44,962 bases of DNA from an uncultured Clostridia bacterium. Its GTDB lineage: Bacteria; Bacillota; Clostridia; Oscillospirales; Ruminococcaceae. Position 1 is the stretch's first letter. Every line of letters starts with the position of its first letter. Where the stretch lies: the NCBI GenBank assembly GCA_944386285.1, contig CALXAM010000085.1:1-44962 (forward strand), read 5' to 3'. The notes beneath the pieces were generated by a model. That model was not told the origin of the DNA. It did no database searches and saw only the letters and a list, made by a program, of their open reading frames with translations. Of this stretch, positions 17,753-25,627 are shown piece after piece. Position numbers and translations under genes: made by a program.

Positions 17753-18664
17753 TTATCCGTTTGTCTGTCGGATTGGTTCCCCTAAGACATGGTGATATAA
17801 ATACCCCTCGCGCACGCCGTAGCCGGAACGCAGAATGGTCTTTGCGCCGCTTTCATTCACAATCGTCTGCAAAGCGATCAGTCCGGGAATCAGCGTGTGA
17901 ATCCGGTCAGGCGCCGTTTTTAACAGCGTGCGGATCAAATCCTTATTCGGCTTTTTTAGCCGCTCGATCATGAGCGAGAGTGATTCGACCGACATCTGCT
18001 GCGCGTCGCCGAACCACCGGTCGTGCAGTTTAAACGCCGCGCGGATCGTACCGCCGACGCCGCAGATTTCGTCTGCTTGTCCGATGGGCTTTAACTTTTT
18101 GAGTTCTTTCTGGACCGCGCGTTTGATGTCCGCTTGTTCCTCAGCGTCGGGCAGAATATTTGAAACGTATTTCGTATATAAGGAAAGGGAACCGAACGGC
18201 AAGCTCACCGCCGTGCGCACAACATGGTGTTCAAACGAAGTAAGCTCCGTACTGCCGCCGCCGATATCGACAAGCAGTCCGCTGTCCATGCCGACCGAAT
18301 GCACCGCGCCCACAAAGTCTAAAAGCGCCTCTTCCTCGCCCGACAGCACCTCGACCGCATAACCGGTGCGGCGTGCGATCTGCCGCAGGACTGCCTGTGT
18401 GTTTGACACGTTGCGCAGTGAAGCAGTCGCAAACACATGGATACCCTCTAATTTAATCGCGGTGAGCGACTCCTGAAACTTCTTAAGCACCGTAATTAAG
18501 CGGTTAATTCCCTCTTCGCTCAGCACGCCGTCTGTCACATAGCCGGCAAGCCCTGCCATCTCCTTTTTGGAAAACAGCGCCCGAATCTCCCCCGCGCTTT
18601 TTTGGCAGGCATAGACGGACAGCCGCATGGTATTCGAACCGATATCAATGACCGCGTGATTCAA
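17753..18664 (-). CDS. ppx: Ppx/GppA-family exopolyphosphatase
   Basis: Hydrolyses terminal phosphates of polyphosphate, or pppGpp in the GppA subgroup. The 303-residue product has the actin-like phosphate loops DIGSNTMRL (residues 7-15) and LVDIGGGSTEL (near 136-146) and the catalytic Glu region after ISRR-type sequence (LSGEEEALLDFVGA). It is the short, two-domain form without the C-terminal HD domain of E. coli Ppx. The start is TTG at 18664 with GGAGGG at good spacing. It lies directly upstream of ppk, so synthesis and breakdown of polyphosphate are encoded together. Confidence 0.92.
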   Translation of the reverse strand: MNHAVIDIGSNTMRLSVYACQKSAGEIRALFSKKEMAGLAGYVTDGVLSEEGINRLITVLKKFQESLTAIKLEGIHVFATASLRNVSNTQAVLRQIARRTGYAVEVLSGEEEALLDFVGAVHSVGMDSGLLVDIGGGSTELTSFEHHVVRTAVSLPFGSLSLYTKYVSNILPDAEEQADIKRAVQKELKKLKPIGQADEICGVGGTIRAAFKLHDRWFGDAQQMSVESLSLMIERLKKPNKDLIRTLLKTAPDRIHTLIPGLIALQTIVNESGAKTILRSGYGVREGYLYHHVLGEPIRQTNG

Positions 18665-18703
18665 AACAGATCCCTCCGTACAGTATTTTGTTTCTTATTA
18701 CGC

Positions 18704-18732
18704 ATTATACCATATTTGTGCCTGTTTCGCAC
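18704..18732 (-). promoter_or_regulatory. Possible promoter of ppx-ppk
   Basis: A perfect TATAAT on the minus strand (18709-18704), about 40 bases before the TTG start. The -35 at 17 bases (GTGCGA) is poor, so an activator may be needed. On the other strand at 18748-18764 are TTAACA and TTAATA with an 11-base period, as in half of a Bacillus PhoP box. Confidence 0.4.
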
Positions 18733-18790
18733 CTGAAATGATGGAATTTAACATGAATTTAATAGAGAATCCGCCGGATCGTCAAAAGGG

Positions 18791-18807
18791 TTAAGAAACT
18801 TTCTTAA
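18791..18807. promoter_or_regulatory. Perfect 17-base palindrome upstream of the small-RNA promoter
   Basis: TTAAGAAA-C-TTTCTTAA, eight-base arms around a single base, ending five bases before the -35 of the next promoter. This is the size and position of an operator for a dimeric regulator. Which protein binds is unknown. Confidence 0.55.
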
Positions 18808-18812
18808 TTCTA

Positions 18813-18841
18813 TTGACTTTTTCCCTCTGCCATGCTAAACT
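18813..18841 (+). promoter_or_regulatory. Promoter of a candidate small RNA
   Basis: TTGACT (18813-18818), 17-base spacer, TAAACT (18836-18841). It points to a short stretch without a gene that ends in a strong terminator. Confidence 0.65.
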
Positions 18842-18847
18842 GATAAT

Positions 18848-18948
18848 CAGTGATTACCGCGGACAATCTGATTCCGCGGCGGGTAGCAAAGAGAGAAGAG
18901 ATTGTTTTTGAGGGGAAGGACTGCTTTTTTTAAAAAGCAGTCCTTTTT
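18848..18948 (+). ncRNA. Candidate small RNA between ppx and the GntR gene
   Basis: About 100 bases between the promoter at 18813-18841 and the terminator at 18916-18948, with no translatable frame of useful length. It would contain a first hairpin (CCGCGGA/TCCGCGG, 18858-18880), a purine-rich single-stranded part (GCAAAGAGAGAAGAGA) and the terminator hairpin. The purine-rich part could pair with ribosome sites. It matches no RNA family I recognise. It could instead be a leader for the GntR gene, but that gene has its own promoter after the terminator. Confidence 0.5.
18916..18948 (+). terminator. Terminator of the candidate small RNA
   Basis: AAGGACTGCTTTTT (18916-18929) pairs with AAAAAGCAGTCCTT (18932-18945), followed by T residues. 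It is 45 bases before the next promoter. Confidence 0.85.
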
Positions 18949-18992
18949 CCATCTGCTTTTTTGGCAAGCAATGGAATGAAAGCGTTTTTTGT

Positions 18993-19021
18993 TTGCTTTT
19001 TTTTTAAAAATATACTATAAT
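18993..19021 (+). promoter_or_regulatory. Promoter of the GntR regulator gene
   Basis: TTGCTT (18993-18998), 17-base spacer, TATAAT (19016-19021), about 38 bases before the start codon. Confidence 0.7.
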
Positions 19022-19059
19022 AACAGTATTCCAAAAGTTGGCGAAAGGGAGTTATGGCA

Positions 19060-19776
19060 ATGCACCGATATGAAGAAATCGAATCCTATGTAACCGATCT
19101 GATCCGCAACGGCACATTAAAAGAGGGCGACCAAATTCCGCGCGAAACCGAATTGGCACAGTTATTCAACACCAGCCGTCCGACCGTTCGCCAGGCATTG
19201 TCAAAGCTCACGCTAAACGGTACGATTGTACGCATCAAAGGAAAGGGCAGTTTTGTGCAGCACACCAAGCTTGCACAGGAGTACACCCGCTTTATTTCAA
19301 GCTACCGCGCGGAGCTTTTGAAAAAAGGACTCAGTCCGCGCACGATTGTCGTGAGTCTTGAAGAGATTCCGGCGCCCGAATCGGTGGCGCAAAAGCTTGA
19401 GATCAACACAGACACACCGGTCATTAAGCTGTGCCGCCTGCGTTTTGCGAGCGACGATCCGACCAAGCGTCCGGCAGTGCTCACAACCGTTTATCTGCCA
19501 AAGGCGATGTGTCCCGCGCTGTTAAAGACCGATTTCCGCACGGCGTCGCTTTACGACACGCTTGATTCGTTTGGCCTTTCGGTCACGCACGTTTTGCGTG
19601 AAATCGAAATCCGCACAGCGGTGCCGAAGATTTCGCGCCGGCTGATGGTCAAGGACTTCTCACCGCTGTTTTTCATCTCGTCGATCGGACGGATTGCGGA
19701 CGGCCGCGTCATTGAATATTCGGAGTCGTACTACCCCTCCGACACAAGCAAATTCATCGTGGAGATCACACGGTAA
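19060..19776 (+). CDS. GntR/HutC-family transcriptional regulator
   Basis: Residues 1-70 form a GntR winged helix (YEEIESYVTDLIRNGTLKEG, then LAQLFNTSRPTVRQALSKL and IKGKGSFV). Residues 90-235 are a UTRA effector-binding domain of the HutC/FarR type, with the typical 'LCRLRFA', 'TTVYLP' and final 'EYSESYYPSDTSKFIVEI' strands. Effector is probably a small metabolite such as a sugar phosphate or amino acid; unknown. I prefer ATG 19060 (238 residues) over ATG 19054, since GGGAG at 19047-19051 is eight bases from 19060 and only two from 19054. Monocistronic, no obvious target operon beside it. Confidence 0.88.
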   Translation: MHRYEEIESYVTDLIRNGTLKEGDQIPRETELAQLFNTSRPTVRQALSKLTLNGTIVRIKGKGSFVQHTKLAQEYTRFISSYRAELLKKGLSPRTIVVSLEEIPAPESVAQKLEINTDTPVIKLCRLRFASDDPTKRPAVLTTVYLPKAMCPALLKTDFRTASLYDTLDSFGLSVTHVLREIEIRTAVPKISRRLMVKDFSPLFFISSIGRIADGRVIEYSESYYPSDTSKFIVEITR

Positions 19777-19848
19777 GGATGGTTGTCTCCTGTTTATCGT
19801 GTTAAACCCGTTTTCCGACAGAATACGGCGAAAAATGAAGCAATAACA

Positions 19849-19888
19849 AAACAACCGGAAGATAGCTCTTCCGGTTGTTTTTATTTTT
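19849..19888. terminator. Terminator of the GntR gene, usable in both directions
   Basis: ACAACCGGAAG (19851-19861) pairs with CTTCCGGTTGT (19868-19878), followed by TTTTATTTTT on the plus strand and a T-rich run on the minus strand. Confidence 0.9.
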
Positions 19889-20050
19889 CACGCTTCCTGC
19901 GCGAGTGCCTGCTCGATTGCTTTTGAAAGCTGATCGGGACATGAGGTTCCCTTGCCGCCGCAGTCCACGCCTTTTCACGTTTCTGCCGCTTCTTTGGCAT
20001 CACGTCCGGTGACCAGACGCGAGATGCCTTGTAAGCTGCCGAACCAGCCG
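19888..20050 (-). pseudogene. Decayed second copy of the TSCPD gene 3' end
   Basis: The minus strand repeats the last 53 or so codons of the intact gene at 20144-20398, from GISRLVTGRDAKE to the final ALAQEA and stop. It carries an in-frame stop (TGA at 19977-19975, where the intact gene has TTA), and the part before it diverges. Both copies end at the same codon and both are directly followed by a hairpin terminator, although the two hairpin sequences differ. The rest of the gap 19777-20143 is terminators and unassigned sequence. Confidence 0.85.
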
Positions 20051-20110
20051 AACGGAATAAACCGTTCCGCAAAAATACCGCTCACAGCGTTCACATCAAT
20101 GGTTCCATAA

Positions 20111-20142
20111 ACAAACGGTCGGATTTGCTTCCGACCGTTTGT
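20111..20142 (-). terminator. Terminator of the TSCPD gene
   Basis: ACAAACGGTCGGA (20111-20123) pairs with TCCGACCGTTTGT (20130-20142), starting two bases after the stop codon on the minus strand. The trailing T run is short (TTTGTTTA). Confidence 0.75.
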
Positions 20143-20143
20143 T

Positions 20144-20398
20144 TCACGCTTCCTGTGCGAGTGCCTGCTCGATTGCTTTTGAAAGCTGATCGGGACATGA
20201 CGTTCCCTTGCCGCCGCAGTCCACGCCTCTTAACGTTTCTGCCACTTCTTTGGCGTCACGTCCGGTGACCAGACGCGAGATGCCTTTTAAGTTGCCGTTG
20301 CAGCCGCCTGTGAATGCGACGTGCGTAATGATGCCATTCTCGATCGTCAGATCGATTGCACGCGAGCAGGTGCCGCGTGTCCGATAGTTAATCGTCAT
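20144..20398 (-). CDS. TSCPD domain protein (TIGR03905 type)
   Basis: An 84-residue protein with three parts of the TSCPD family visible: GTCSRAIDLTIENGIITHVAF (N-terminal strand pair), GGCNGNLKGISRLVTG, and the name-giving CGGKGTSCPDQLSKAI near the end. Conserved cysteines at about 10, 32, 63 and 69 suggest metal or disulfide use. Related domains occur at the C-terminus of B12-dependent ribonucleotide reductases; the free-standing form has no established function. It follows the PHP gene by 17 bases and probably shares its transcript. Confidence 0.8.
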   Translation of the reverse strand: MTINYRTRGTCSRAIDLTIENGIITHVAFTGGCNGNLKGISRLVTGRDAKEVAETLRGVDCGGKGTSCPDQLSKAIEQALAQEA

Positions 20399-20415
20399 AT
20401 GTAAATTTCTCCTTC

Positions 20416-21246
20416 TTATCGATTCCGATGCGCTAAAATCAATTCAATCGATTCCTGCGGGGTGCGTCCCTTTCCGACCGGGCTGACCTTCGCGCCGTAC
20501 TGTCCGTGGAAGTCAGAGCCGCCCGTTTTCATGATGCCCGCGTCCTCCGCCAAAGCGGCAAGCGTCTGTTCCTGTTCAGGTGTCGTTTTACTCTGCCACA
20601 CCTCGATGCCGTCAAGCCGCTTTTCACTGAGCAGTTCCCCGAGCAAATCAAGGCTTCGATACGTGTACGGGTGCGCCATCACCGCAAGTCCGCCGGCTTC
20701 ATGCACAAGATCGATCGTCTTGCGCACATCCGGCTGTACGCACGTACGCACACAGCTTCCGGTGTTCACGTCAAACAGCTCTTTCCAAAGCGGGCCGTAC
20801 ATCTCAGTCGAATAGCCTGCCTGCATCAGCGCCATCATAATGTGCTGCTTAAAAATACTGCCGGATACCCCCGCCATCCGCTGCACATCCGCAACGGAAA
20901 TCGGATACCGCGCGGCAATCAGCTCCGCCATTTGAAGACCCGCTTCCTGTCTTAGCCGTGTCGTTTCCTCGCACAGCGCACGGATCGGCTCGGGATCGCG
21001 CGGCTCAAAGCAAAGGATGTGGACACGGCGGCCGCGCGCATAATCATAGGCGGAAATCTCCGTGCCCCAAATCGAGCAGATCCCGAATTCCTCTGAGAAC
21101 GCGCGGTCACGCGCCGGGTCAGGCAGATAGTCGTGATCGGTGATCGCAAGAGCCTGAAGCCCTTCCGCTTTTGCACGGGCAAACACCATGCGCGGTGTGC
21201 ACCCGCCGTCCGAATGGATTGTATGTGTGTGCAGATCGCCCTGCAT
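20416..21246 (-). CDS. PHP-domain phosphoesterase
   Basis: A 276-residue PHP protein with the metal-binding motifs in order: GDLHTHTIHSDG (motif I, residues 3-14), ITDHD near 36-40 (motif II), a Glu after 'GTE' near 62, MAHPY near 196 (motif III) and GGSDFHG near 243 (motif IV). This layout matches the YciV/TrpH branch, where some members are 3',5'-nucleotide bisphosphate phosphatases or 5'-3' exoribonucleases. The ATG at 21246 follows GGGAG. It lies 27 bases after the flavodiiron gene. Exact substrate not assignable. Confidence 0.88.
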   Translation of the reverse strand: MQGDLHTHTIHSDGGCTPRMVFARAKAEGLQALAITDHDYLPDPARDRAFSEEFGICSIWGTEISAYDYARGRRVHILCFEPRDPEPIRALCEETTRLRQEAGLQMAELIAARYPISVADVQRMAGVSGSIFKQHIMMALMQAGYSTEMYGPLWKELFDVNTGSCVRTCVQPDVRKTIDLVHEAGGLAVMAHPYTYRSLDLLGELLSEKRLDGIEVWQSKTTPEQEQTLAALAEDAGIMKTGGSDFHGQYGAKVSPVGKGRTPQESIELILAHRNR

Positions 21247-21273
21247 GGGTTCTCCCGCCTTTCTTTTTAAAAA

Positions 21274-22482
21274 TTATGCCAGTGTTGCGGCAAATGCTGC
21301 GCCGAATGCTTTCGCGTTTGCAAGCTCTTCCTCGCTCGGCACAAAGGTCACGCGGAAGTCCTCCGCATAGACGTTTACTTTAAGTCCCTCAAGACGTGCG
21401 CGCAGATTCTTGCAAGCCTCGCCGCTCCAGCCGTAGGAGCCGAACAGTGCAGCCGGACGTTTTGCGATGTTGATTGCGTCGATATGTGCAAGCAGCATCC
21501 AGACCGGCGGAACTGCGTCGCGGTTGAGTGTCGGCGAACCGACCAAGAATGCGTCGGACGCATTCAACAACGCGCCCATCTCGCCCATGTTCTGCTCGGT
21601 CAGATCATAGCAAGCGACCTCTGCATCCGGCAGTGTTTCGCGGATGCCCGAAGCGATTGCCTCTGCAAGCTGTGCGGTGTTGCCGTACGCACTGCAGTAA
21701 AACAGCGGAATCTGTTTGGTTTCACGGACTGCCGGTGTGCTCCAAACGCGGTATTTCTCCATGACTTCCGGCAAAAATCCTTCTTTTGTAAGCACCGGAC
21801 CGTGGCTCGTTGCAACAAACGCGAGCGAAAGATCTTTTAACTTCTCAAGGCCTTTTAACACATACGGTTTAAACGGACCGAAGATTGCGGTGTAATAGCC
21901 GAGCATCGCACTGTCATACGCTGCTTTATAGCGCGGCAGAATCGAGGTGTCGAGCATGGTGGTCTCGCAGTAGTGCGAACCCAAGAAATCGCAGGAGAAC
22001 AGTGCTTCATTCTCCGGCACATACGTAAACATCGAATCCGGCCAATGTAAAAACGGCGCATTGATAAACGACAGCGTCTTTCCGCCCAAGTCAATCGACT
22101 CGCCGTCTTTTACAACGGTCACTGCGAGCGATTTGTTGTTTGTGATGTTCTTTAAATACAAGCTGCCTGCCTGCGAAGCGACAACTTTTAAATTCGGAAT
22201 CAGTTCTAAAAGTTTTGCGACCGAACCGGAGTGGTCAGGCTCGTTGTGGTTCATGATCAAATAGTCGATCTCCTCAAGCGGAGTGACCTCTTTGATGTTT
22301 GCAAGATACTGGTCGAAAAAGTCCAGATGTACGGTTTCGATCAGAGCGGTTTTCTCGCCTTTTACCAGATATGCGTTATAGCTTGTACCGTATTCGGTCG
22401 GCATCACGATGTCAAACAGGCGCAGGTTCGGATTGAACACGCCAACGCTGTAAATGCCTTCTGCCAATTTAATAGCTGCCAT
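21274..22482 (-). CDS. FprA-type flavodiiron protein
   Basis: A-type flavoprotein that reduces O2 (or NO) to water at a di-iron site in anaerobes. The 402-residue product has an N-terminal metallo-beta-lactamase-like domain with the iron-ligand motif HNEPDHSG (near residues 79-86) and further ligands in the H-W-P-D (near 146) and SCDFLGSHY (near 164) regions. From about residue 255 there is a flavodoxin domain (PLFYCSAYGNTAQLAEAIASG; FGSYGWSGEACKNL). RBS AAAGGAG before ATG 22482. The rubredoxin gene upstream is its likely electron donor. Both point to an anaerobe exposed to oxygen. Confidence 0.93.
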   Translation of the reverse strand: MAAIKLAEGIYSVGVFNPNLRLFDIVMPTEYGTSYNAYLVKGEKTALIETVHLDFFDQYLANIKEVTPLEEIDYLIMNHNEPDHSGSVAKLLELIPNLKVVASQAGSLYLKNITNNKSLAVTVVKDGESIDLGGKTLSFINAPFLHWPDSMFTYVPENEALFSCDFLGSHYCETTMLDTSILPRYKAAYDSAMLGYYTAIFGPFKPYVLKGLEKLKDLSLAFVATSHGPVLTKEGFLPEVMEKYRVWSTPAVRETKQIPLFYCSAYGNTAQLAEAIASGIRETLPDAEVACYDLTEQNMGEMGALLNASDAFLVGSPTLNRDAVPPVWMLLAHIDAINIAKRPAALFGSYGWSGEACKNLRARLEGLKVNVYAEDFRVTFVPSEEELANAKAFGAAFAATLA

Positions 22483-22526
22483 ATGTTTTCTCCTTTACCA
22501 TTCCAAACAAAAAATATTCCGTTCAA

Positions 22527-22556
22527 GCAAAAAGATAGAGGCTTGCTCTATCTTTC
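22527..22556 (-). terminator. Terminator between rubredoxin and flavodiiron genes
   Basis: AGATAGAG (22533-22540) pairs with CTCTATCT (22546-22553); TTTTGC follows on the minus strand. Partial readthrough would set the ratio of rubredoxin to FprA, since no strong promoter is visible after it. Confidence 0.7.
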
Positions 22557-22565
22557 CTGCTCTCA

Positions 22566-22724
22566 TTATGCTTCTTCAAACTGATCTTTGCCAACGCCGC
22601 AGATCGGGCAAACAAAGTCATCGCTGACATCTTCCCAAGCGGTGCCCGGTGCGATGCCCTGATCCGGACATCCTTCAGCCGGATCATATTCATAGCCACA
22701 GATAGTGCAAACGTATTTGCTCAT
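22566..22724 (-). CDS. Rubredoxin
   Basis: A 52-residue one-iron electron carrier. The four iron ligands are Cys6 and Cys9 (VCTICGY) and Cys39 and Cys42 (VCPICGV), with the usual [20 protein letters not shown] core between them. Length is the family standard. ATG at 22724 follows AGGA. It lies upstream of the flavodiiron gene on the same strand and has its own promoter at 22759-22787, so it probably feeds electrons to FprA. Confidence 0.95.
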   Translation of the reverse strand: MSKYVCTICGYEYDPAEGCPDQGIAPGTAWEDVSDDFVCPICGVGKDQFEEA

Positions 22725-22758
22725 ACTGACACATCCTTTTTCTTTTTTTGATACTCTA

Positions 22759-22787
22759 ACTATACCACAGAAGTATAAGATTGTAAA
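22759..22787 (-). promoter_or_regulatory. Promoter of the rubredoxin unit
   Basis: On the minus strand TTTACA (22787-22782), 17-base spacer, TATAGT (22764-22759). It sits in the gap after the uvrA stop codon. Confidence 0.7.
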
Positions 22788-22789
22788 GA

Positions 22790-25615
22790 CTATTTGAGCA
22801 TTTTTTTGAGATATTCTCCCGTATACGATCCGGGGGTGTTTGCGACCTGCTCCGGTGTCCCCTTTGCAATCACGGTACCGCCGCGGTTGCCGCCGTCGGG
22901 GCCCATGTCGATGATATAGTCAGCGGTTTTAATCACATCGAGATTGTGCTCAATGACAAGCACCGTGTTGCCGCCCTCGACAAGCCGGTCAAGCATTTCG
23001 ATCAGACGGTGAACGTCCGCCGTATGCAGCCCGGTCGTCGGCTCGTCCAAGATATAGAGCGTTTTTCCGGTGGAACGGCGGGAAAGCTCGGTCGCGAGTT
23101 TCACGCGCTGTGCCTCGCCGCCTGAGAGCGTCGTCGCGGATTGTCCGAGCTTGATATAACCAAGTCCCACGTCGTAAAGCGTCTGGATGCGGCGTTTGAT
23201 CTTCGGCACGGCGTCAAAGAACGAGAGCGCTTCCTCGACCGTCATATCGAGCACATCATGGATGGATTTTCCCTTATATTTTACCGCAAGTGTTTCGCGA
23301 TTATACCGTTTTCCCTTGCAGACGTCGCACGGAACGAAAATATCGGGCAAAAAGTGCATTTCGATCTGCAAAATACCGTCGCCCTGGCACGCCTCGCACC
23401 GTCCGCCCTTGACATTGAACGAGAACCGCGACGCCGTATAGCCTTTCATCTTCGCGTCGTTCGTCATGGCGAACAGCTCGCGGATGTCAGTGAACACGCC
23501 GGTGTATGTTGCCGGATTCGAACGCGGCGTGCGTCCGATCGGCGACTGGCTGATATCGACGATCTTGTCGATCTCCTCAATGCCGCGGATCTCCTTGTGC
23601 TTGCCGGATTTGGTACGGGTGTGGTTCATCCGGCGCGACAGTTCTTTGAAAATGACCTCATTCACAAGCGACGACTTGCCCGAACCGGACACGCCGGTCA
23701 CGCACGTAAACACGCCGAGCGGGATTTTCACTGTGATATTTTTTAAGTTATTTTCCGCCGCACCGACGACTGTTAAAAACTTGCCGTTTCCTTTGCGGCG
23801 TGTTTTCGGCACCGGAATCTGCTTCTTGCCGCTTAGATACTGACCGGTCAGCGACTGCTCGCACGCGCAGATATCCTCGACCGTACCGGCGCACACGATC
23901 TCACCGCCGTGGACGCCCGCGCCCGGTCCGACATCGACGATATAATCCGCTGCGCGCATCGTATCTTCGTCATGCTCAACGACGATCAGCGTGTTGCCGA
24001 GATCGCGCAGGTGTTTTAACGTCGCGATCAGCTTGTCATTGTCCTTTTGGTGCAGGCCGATGCTCGGCTCGTCCAAGATATACAGCACGCCCACGAGCGA
24101 CGAACCGATCTGTGTCGCCAGCCGGATGCGCTGGCTCTCGCCGCCCGACAGCGTTCCCGCCGAACGGGACAGTGTCAAATATTCAAGTCCCACGCTCTGC
24201 AAAAACGACAGACGGGCTTTGACTTCCTTTAAAATGGAATGCGCGATCATCGTGTCACGCTCAGAAAGTGTAAGTTCATCGAGGAACGCGAGCGCCTCCG
24301 TGACCGACATTTTACAAAATTCACTGATGTTTTTACCGCCGACTGTGACGCTCAAGACCTCTTTTTTAAGACGCTCGCCGCCGCAGTCGGGACACAGCAG
24401 CGTACTCATGCACTGGGTGATTTCGTCACGGATATAGCTCGACTGCGTTTCGCGGAACCGGCGTTCAAGATTGTTGACGATGCCCTCAAACTCCGTCTGA
24501 TATGTGCCCTCGCCGTACTCGTTTTTGCGGGTCATGCGGATGCGCTCGCCCTTTGTGCCGTAAAAGATCACGTCTTTCGCCTGCTCGGACAGCTCCGAAA
24601 ACGGCGTGTCAAGCGAAAAGCCGTAGTGCTCGGCGAGCGCTTCATAGTACATCTGCGCGATCGTTCCCGACTCACCGAAATACCAGCCGCTCGCCTTGAT
24701 CGCGCCGCCGCGGATCGACAGCGACCGGTCGGGCACGATCAGATCGGGGTCGACCTTCATAAAGGTGCCTAAGCCTGTACATTTTTCACACGCGCCGTAC
24801 GGATTGTTGAACGAAAACATCCGCGGCTCGAGTTCGCCGATGCTCACACCATGGTCAGGGCAGGCGTAGTTCTGCGAAAAGAGCATTTCCTCGCCGCCGA
24901 TCACATCGACGACCGCCAGTCCGCCGGTCAGTGAAATCGCCGTTTCGAGCGAATCGCTTAAGCGGGATTTCACGTCCTCGCGGATTTTTAACCGGTCCAC
25001 GACAATTTCAATCGTATGCTTGCGGTTTTTCTCGAGTTTTATCTCCTCGCTTAAATCGTAAAGGTTGCCGTCGACGCGCACACGGACATAACCGCTTTTG
25101 CGTGCCGCCTCAAACTCCTTGACGTGCTCGCCCTTCCGTCCGCGGACCACGGGCGCAAGCACCTGAATCCGCGTGCCCTCGGGAAGCTCCATCACACGGT
25201 CCACCATCTGATCCACCGTCTGCTGGGAGATCTCCCGTCCGCACACCGGACAGTGCGGCACGCCGACGCGCGCGTACAATAAACGTAAATAGTCGTAAAT
25301 CTCGGTCACAGTGCCGACCGTGGAACGCGGGTTTTTCGACGTCGTTTTCTGGTCGATCGAAATGGCGGGCGAAAGTCCCTCGATCAAATCGACGTCCGGT
25401 TTCTCCATCTGCCCTAAGAACTGACGCGCATAGGACGAAAGGCTTTCGACATAGCGGCGCTGTCCGTCGGCATAGATCGTATCGAACGCGAGCGACGATT
25501 TGCCCGAGCCGGAAAGCCCCGTAAACACGACGAGCTTGTCGCGCGGGATTTCCAAATCGATATTTTTTAGGTTATTCTCCCGTGCGCCCTTGATCTTTAT
25601 TTTATCAATTCCCAT
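22790..25615 (-). CDS. uvrA: Excinuclease ABC subunit A
   Basis: DNA damage-recognition ATPase of nucleotide excision repair. The 941-residue protein has two ABC ATPase halves: Walker A at GLSGSGKSS (residues 33-41) and GVSGSGKSS (near 643), signature [12 protein letters not shown] and [12 protein letters not shown], and Walker [11 protein letters not shown] and [10 protein letters not shown]. Zinc-binding cysteines appear in CPVCGREI (near 122) and in the C-terminal CEACQGDG ... CDVCKGKRY module (near 740). Length is typical. It starts 12 bases after uvrB, with GGGGAG before the ATG, so it is co-transcribed and SOS-controlled. Confidence 0.97.
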   Translation of the reverse strand: MGIDKIKIKGARENNLKNIDLEIPRDKLVVFTGLSGSGKSSLAFDTIYADGQRRYVESLSSYARQFLGQMEKPDVDLIEGLSPAISIDQKTTSKNPRSTVGTVTEIYDYLRLLYARVGVPHCPVCGREISQQTVDQMVDRVMELPEGTRIQVLAPVVRGRKGEHVKEFEAARKSGYVRVRVDGNLYDLSEEIKLEKNRKHTIEIVVDRLKIREDVKSRLSDSLETAISLTGGLAVVDVIGGEEMLFSQNYACPDHGVSIGELEPRMFSFNNPYGACEKCTGLGTFMKVDPDLIVPDRSLSIRGGAIKASGWYFGESGTIAQMYYEALAEHYGFSLDTPFSELSEQAKDVIFYGTKGERIRMTRKNEYGEGTYQTEFEGIVNNLERRFRETQSSYIRDEITQCMSTLLCPDCGGERLKKEVLSVTVGGKNISEFCKMSVTEALAFLDELTLSERDTMIAHSILKEVKARLSFLQSVGLEYLTLSRSAGTLSGGESQRIRLATQIGSSLVGVLYILDEPSIGLHQKDNDKLIATLKHLRDLGNTLIVVEHDEDTMRAADYIVDVGPGAGVHGGEIVCAGTVEDICACEQSLTGQYLSGKKQIPVPKTRRKGNGKFLTVVGAAENNLKNITVKIPLGVFTCVTGVSGSGKSSLVNEVIFKELSRRMNHTRTKSGKHKEIRGIEEIDKIVDISQSPIGRTPRSNPATYTGVFTDIRELFAMTNDAKMKGYTASRFSFNVKGGRCEACQGDGILQIEMHFLPDIFVPCDVCKGKRYNRETLAVKYKGKSIHDVLDMTVEEALSFFDAVPKIKRRIQTLYDVGLGYIKLGQSATTLSGGEAQRVKLATELSRRSTGKTLYILDEPTTGLHTADVHRLIEMLDRLVEGGNTVLVIEHNLDVIKTADYIIDMGPDGGNRGGTVIAKGTPEQVANTPGSYTGEYLKKMLK

Positions 25616-25627
25616 TGGTTTCTCCCC

